Source: Bacillota bacterium (lineage in GTDB: Bacteria; Bacillota; Desulfitobacteriia; Desulfitobacteriales; Desulfitobacteriaceae). Taken from it: a stretch of 22,497 nt of DNA. The stretch is from NCBI GenBank assembly GCA_023390635.1, contig JAEWCM010000198.1, forward strand, positions 1 through 22,497, written 5' to 3'. Shown here piece after piece: positions 20,793 to 22,497 of the stretch; position 1 is the first letter of the stretch, and every line of letters starts with the position of its first letter. The notes under the pieces were generated by a model, which saw nothing but the letters and a program-made list of their open reading frames with translations, did not search any database and was not told where the DNA came from. The translations under genes were made by a program, and so were the position numbers.

Positions 20793-21553
20793 TTTGGGAT
20801 ACACACGCTCATTTGGATGATTCCCGTTATGAAGAAGGCGCGGAGGAAGTAATCGCCAGAGCCAAGGAGGCAGGCGTGGAGCGCGTTACCAATATCGGTT
20901 ATGATTTGCCTTCTTCCCGAAGATCGGTGGATCTCGCCCGAAACCACGATAATATTTATGCGGCCATTGGGATTCATCCCCATGATGTTAAGGGAATCTG
21001 TGATCAGGATTATGAGGAACTGAGAGCATTGGCCGAGGAAAAAAAGGTGATTGGGTGGGGCGAAATCGGCCTGGATTATTACCGTGATCTATCTCCCCGG
21101 GAGGAGCAAAAAACAGCTTTTATTCGACAGATTGAGCTAGCCAATCTGTGCGGGTTGCCTATCATTATTCATAATCGCGATGCCCATCAGGATGTGCTGG
21201 AAATTGTTAAATCTCATCCGCCTAAATGGGGTGGAGTGTTTCATTGTTATTCAGGGTCATGGGAGATGGCCAGGATTCTTTTGGATTTGGGTTTTTATCT
21301 TTCTTTTGCCGGCCCTCTCACTTATAAAAACAATCGACAGACTGTAGAGGTTGCGACTAATGTTCCCTTAGACCGCTTTGTGGTGGAAACCGATTCTCCT
21401 TATTTGACACCTGAGCCAAGAAGGGGCAAAAGAAATGAGCCGGCTTATGTGATAGAGGTTGTTAAACGAATCTCAGAGTTGAGGGGACTTGCACCGGAAG
21501 AAGTGGCCAGGATGGCTTGGAGCAACGGTGAGCAGCTCTTTCGCCTGAGCTGA
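20789..21553 (+). CDS. tatD: TatD-family metal-dependent DNase/hydrolase (YabD)
   Basis: The 254-residue protein is a TatD-type TIM-barrel hydrolase; family members act as metal-dependent 3'-5' DNases or RNA exonucleases, and this one corresponds by position to yabD. Metal ligands are seen in the N-terminal DTHAHLD (His6, His8), EIGLDYYRD (Glu), the IIIHNRDAHQD histidine, FHCYSG histidine and the VETDSPYLTP aspartate near the end. It overlaps metG by four bases and has AGGAGGAG at 20770-20778 as ribosome binding site, so it is translated together with metG. Length is normal (about 255 aa). Confidence 0.95.
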   Translation: MIWDTHAHLDDSRYEEGAEEVIARAKEAGVERVTNIGYDLPSSRRSVDLARNHDNIYAAIGIHPHDVKGICDQDYEELRALAEEKKVIGWGEIGLDYYRDLSPREEQKTAFIRQIELANLCGLPIIIHNRDAHQDVLEIVKSHPPKWGGVFHCYSGSWEMARILLDLGFYLSFAGPLTYKNNRQTVEVATNVPLDRFVVETDSPYLTPEPRRGKRNEPAYVIEVVKRISELRGLAPEEVARMAWSNGEQLFRLS

Positions 21554-21565
21554 TGTTCTATTTAT

Positions 21566-21603
21566 CCTCCCTCGTTCATACCTTGGAACGAGGGGGGATT
21601 TTT
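21566..21603 (+). terminator. Hairpin with T run between tatD and the 3D-domain gene (terminator/RBS-occluding)
   Basis: CCTCCCTCGTTC (21566-21577) and GAACGAGGGGGG (21586-21597) form a 12-bp stem with one G-U pair and loop ATACCTTG, followed by ATTTTT (21598-21603), the form of an intrinsic terminator. The right arm contains the GAGGGGGG that is the only ribosome binding site of the gene starting at 21604, so the hairpin would both end metG-tatD transcripts and hide that site. Confidence 0.75.
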
Positions 21604-22353
21604 ATGTATTCGCTGCCTATGAGTACCTATTCAGATTATTGGCGCACAACCAAGTCCTGGAGTAAGTACCTGGGGGGAGCTGTTGTTCTGGGAGTGGGGA
21701 CAACTGTGCTTTATGTACCTGAATTCTCCTTTCCCCACATTTATGACAATGCAGGGTCTGCCTTGTGGGAGGAAACAGCTGCTGTACCGGCCTCCCGTAG
21801 TGAAGTGATGGAAGTTAATGTTCAGATTGAGGACTATACAGTGCCTTATGAAACAGAATACCAGGAAAGCCAGGATTTATTGCCGGGGATGAGTAGAGTA
21901 GAGCAGGAAGGAATAGAAGGGTCGAGGCGCAAGGTGATCAGGACAGTGAGTATTGGGGGAGAGGAAGATCGTCAGATGATCTATCAGTTCCAACTCGCCA
22001 GTCCGAAGAAGAAAGTCATAGTGCAAAATTCTCAACCCGTCACAGGGGAGCAGTTAGACATCAATAAGTTAAATATCAGTAGAAGCTTTCAGGGAGAAGC
22101 TACTGCATACACTTATACTGGTTACTGCACTGCCAGCGGATTGTATCCCAGAGTAGGACTTGTGGCGGTTGACCCGGGGGTCATTCCCTTAGGGACAATG
22201 CTATATATTGAAGGATATGGGTATGCGGTGGCGGCAGATACCGGAGGGGCAATTAAAGGGCATATTATTGATGTCTTTTTTAACACCGTGAAGGAATGCG
22301 TAGATTGGGGAAGAAGGCCGGTGCAAATTTATATTCTTGAATCAAAAAAGTAG
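21604..22353 (+). CDS. Membrane-anchored G5/3D-domain cell-wall protein (YabE-like)
   Basis: The protein (249 aa from ATG 21604) has one N-terminal membrane segment (KYLGGAVVLGVGTTVLYVP, about residues 21-39). A central stretch with the strand pattern of a G5 domain follows (RRKVIRTVSIGGEEDRQMIYQFQL...KKKVIVQNS). The C-terminal 3D domain begins at GEATAYTYTGYCTASGLYPRVGLVAVDP and shows three conserved aspartates (AVDPGVIPLGT, AADTGGAIKG, IIDVFF). 3D domains are the catalytic part of Rpf/YabE- and MltA-like cell-wall lytic enzymes. Compared with YabE (about 437 aa) it lacks the repeated DUF348 modules, so it is a short form. The start is fixed by GAGGGGGGAT at 21590-21599. Its function as a wall-remodelling enzyme is inferred. 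Confidence 0.88.
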   Translation: MYSLPMSTYSDYWRTTKSWSKYLGGAVVLGVGTTVLYVPEFSFPHIYDNAGSALWEETAAVPASRSEVMEVNVQIEDYTVPYETEYQESQDLLPGMSRVEQEGIEGSRRKVIRTVSIGGEEDRQMIYQFQLASPKKKVIVQNSQPVTGEQLDINKLNISRSFQGEATAYTYTGYCTASGLYPRVGLVAVDPGVIPLGTMLYIEGYGYAVAADTGGAIKGHIIDVFFNTVKECVDWGRRPVQIYILESKK

Positions 22354-22497
22354 TTAGTTCATTTAGAAAGCAATAGAAATAGAAAAAAAGCAAAGAATTT
22401 GTTGGATAATATAGGATAAATAATAAAATAGTGTAATTCACATGGAATTTTCAACCATTATATGGAACTATATAGGCTGTTTTTTTGACAACAGACC
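22354..22497. other. A/T-rich intergenic end of the window
   Basis: No gene is visible in these 144 bases. A TTGACA at 22485-22490 close to the end could be the -35 of a promoter whose -10 lies outside. In B. subtilis rnmV and ksgA follow yabE, so a promoter here would fit, but this is inference. Confidence 0.3.

Noticed and set aside
20648..20983. Minus-strand open frame of 111 codons across the metG-tatD junction
   Set aside because: Shadow of two well-supported genes; it has no ribosome binding site or family resemblance.
1..22497. CRISPR arrays, insertion sequences, tRNA or rRNA genes
   Set aside because: I saw no regularly spaced repeats, no transposase, no terminal inverted repeats with target duplications, and no tRNA-like cloverleaf or rRNA sequence.

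Overview
The window looks like chromosome from an anaerobic, endospore-forming low-GC Gram-positive bacterium of the class Clostridia. A relative of the Peptococcaceae (Desulfitobacterium/Desulfosporosinus/Dehalobacter type) is my best guess, from family resemblance only. The evidence is sporulation and germination genes (bofA, gin/csfB, a gerA-type operon, an abrB with a Spo0A box), a ferredoxin-dependent 2-oxoacid oxidoreductase, a Feo ferrous-iron uptake locus, and strong AGGAGG-type ribosome binding sites. Almost all genes lie on the + strand; abrB is the only convincing minus-strand gene. I see no rRNA, tRNA, CRISPR array, insertion sequence or phage gene, and no gene-free stretch longer than about 250 bases.

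The backbone follows the order known from the Bacillus subtilis origin-proximal region: dnaX tail, ybaB/ebfC, recR, (DMT transporter), bofA, then gin, a yaaO-type decarboxylase, darA/yaaQ, holB, ricT/yaaT, yabA, rsmI, abrB (reverse), metG, tatD and a yabE-like 3D-domain gene. Three cassettes sit between bofA and gin, about 2.3-13.1 kb. (1) An unassigned P-loop NTPase-like gene is followed by a four-subunit 2-oxoacid:ferredoxin oxidoreductase (alpha, beta, gamma, 2x[4Fe-4S] ferredoxin) and a strong terminator. (2) A feoA-feoA-feoB-small Cys-rich protein locus has two Fur-box-like sites, one on a sigma-A promoter before the feoA pair and one before feoB, and ends in a strong hairpin. (3) A tricistronic gerA/gerB/gerC germinant-receptor operon is preceded by a candidate sigma-G promoter.

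The genes form several working groups: recombination and replication (dnaX, ebfC, recR, holB, yabA), sporulation and germination control (bofA, gin, ger operon, ricT, abrB), translation (metG, rsmI), second-messenger sensing (darA), and anaerobic iron/iron-sulfur metabolism (kor, feo). The Feo locus could supply iron for the Fe-S-rich oxidoreductase next to it, but that link is inference.

The points most worth a second look are: the uncharacterised P-loop protein attached to the oxidoreductase genes; the absence of tmk between the decarboxylase and darA; a perfect Spo0A box just downstream of the abrB promoter; the two Fur-like sites in feo; a hairpin at 21566-21603 that looks like a terminator and also covers the ribosome binding site of the 3D-domain gene; a promoter-terminator leader before the P-loop gene; a delta' subunit with no recognisable Walker A motif; and extra cysteines in RicT. 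I did not find a clear candidate for an entirely new multi-gene system; the P-loop/oxidoreductase pairing comes closest.
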